NCBI GenBank assembly: GCA_002492295.1
Contig: DKYC01000030.1
Span: 1 to 30,791, forward strand
DNA length: 30,791 nucleotides
Direction of reading: 5' to 3'
Origin: Lachnospiraceae bacterium UBA7110
GTDB lineage: Bacteria; Bacillota; Clostridia; Lachnospirales; Lachnospiraceae
The notes beneath the pieces were generated by a model, which was given only the letters and a program-made list of their open reading frames with translations, did no database searches and was not told the DNA's origin. Positions 30,763 to 30,791 of the stretch are shown here, one piece after another; position 1 is the stretch's first letter; each line of letters opens with the position of its first letter. The translations under genes were made by a program, and so were the position numbers.

Positions 30763-30791
30763 AATATGATTTTAGAATGATAACGTATGTT

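Larger units (their letters stand above)
30171..30791. other. Gene-poor region at the window end
   Basis: About 620 bases with no convincing gene. It contains a TATAAT (30318-30323), a G-rich ribosome-binding-site-like run (30346-30352) followed only by a 14-codon frame, the promoter-operator palindrome at 30476-30507, and the 14-bp direct repeat at 30730-30762. Base composition is AT-rich. A gene may begin beyond the window. Confidence 0.6.

Overview
The window looks like chromosome from a spore-forming Clostridia bacterium, most likely a Lachnospiraceae member. The grounds are the protein styles (Rpn-type protein with EGKLEGK repeats, CotS-like protein, YabP/YabQ/SpoIIE, PEGA, DUF4349 and DUF3298-like lipoproteins, MscL with a zinc ribbon), strong G-rich ribosome binding sites, GTG/TTG starts and TTGACA/TATAAT promoters. 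No species is assigned. All family names come from reading the translations; no database was searched.

Layout. 1-2000 is a small accessory patch: an Rpn-type transposase/nuclease relic with its core deleted, and a lone tyrosine recombinase with an N-terminal zinc ribbon and 11-bp tandem repeats at its 3' end. 2062-5794 holds ackA (with a CcpA-type cre site upstream), cca and a CotS-like kinase-fold gene. 5867-7309 is a PEGA lipoprotein. 7495-14475 is a conserved Firmicutes block also known from Bacillus: hup, rqcP (yabO), yabP, yabQ, divIC, spoIIE, tilS, hpt, ftsH. It joins nucleoid, ribosome-rescue, sporulation, division, tRNA-modification, purine-salvage and protein quality-control genes. 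14476-14848 is a gene-free but signal-rich stretch leading to a DbpA/CsdA-type DEAD-box helicase (14849-16450). 16579-19512 holds two lipoproteins (DUF4349 and a DUF3298-like sensor). 19668-22796 encodes one protein with two complete GH43 glycosidase modules. 22896-24964 holds a putative zinc-protease lipoprotein running tail-to-tail into a Sel1-repeat gene. 25264-25345 is tRNA-Tyr, followed by mscL (minus), an orphan membrane protein, 6-phosphofructokinase, and a membrane-anchored SH3b-GH18 glycosidase (minus). The last ~620 bases have no convincing gene but carry operator-like repeats.

How the parts fit. The sporulation signals are the most coherent story. The spoIIE promoter has a 21-bp spacer and two Spo0A-box-like sequences, as known for Spo0A-activated sigma-A promoters, yet the SpoIIE it drives lacks the whole membrane domain. 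The promoter also stands in front of tilS-hpt-ftsH with no terminator between. A second theme is post-transcriptional control. In three places a C-rich segment can pair with the G-rich ribosome binding site (CotS-like gene, yabP, zinc-protease lipoprotein). Terminator-like hairpins sit between promoter and start codon of the DEAD-box helicase and Sel1 genes, and a possible C-rich small RNA lies after ftsH. The tRNA-Tyr gene does not encode CCA and so needs the cca product from the same window.

No CRISPR array, rRNA, insertion sequence with terminal repeats or known riboswitch class was recognised.
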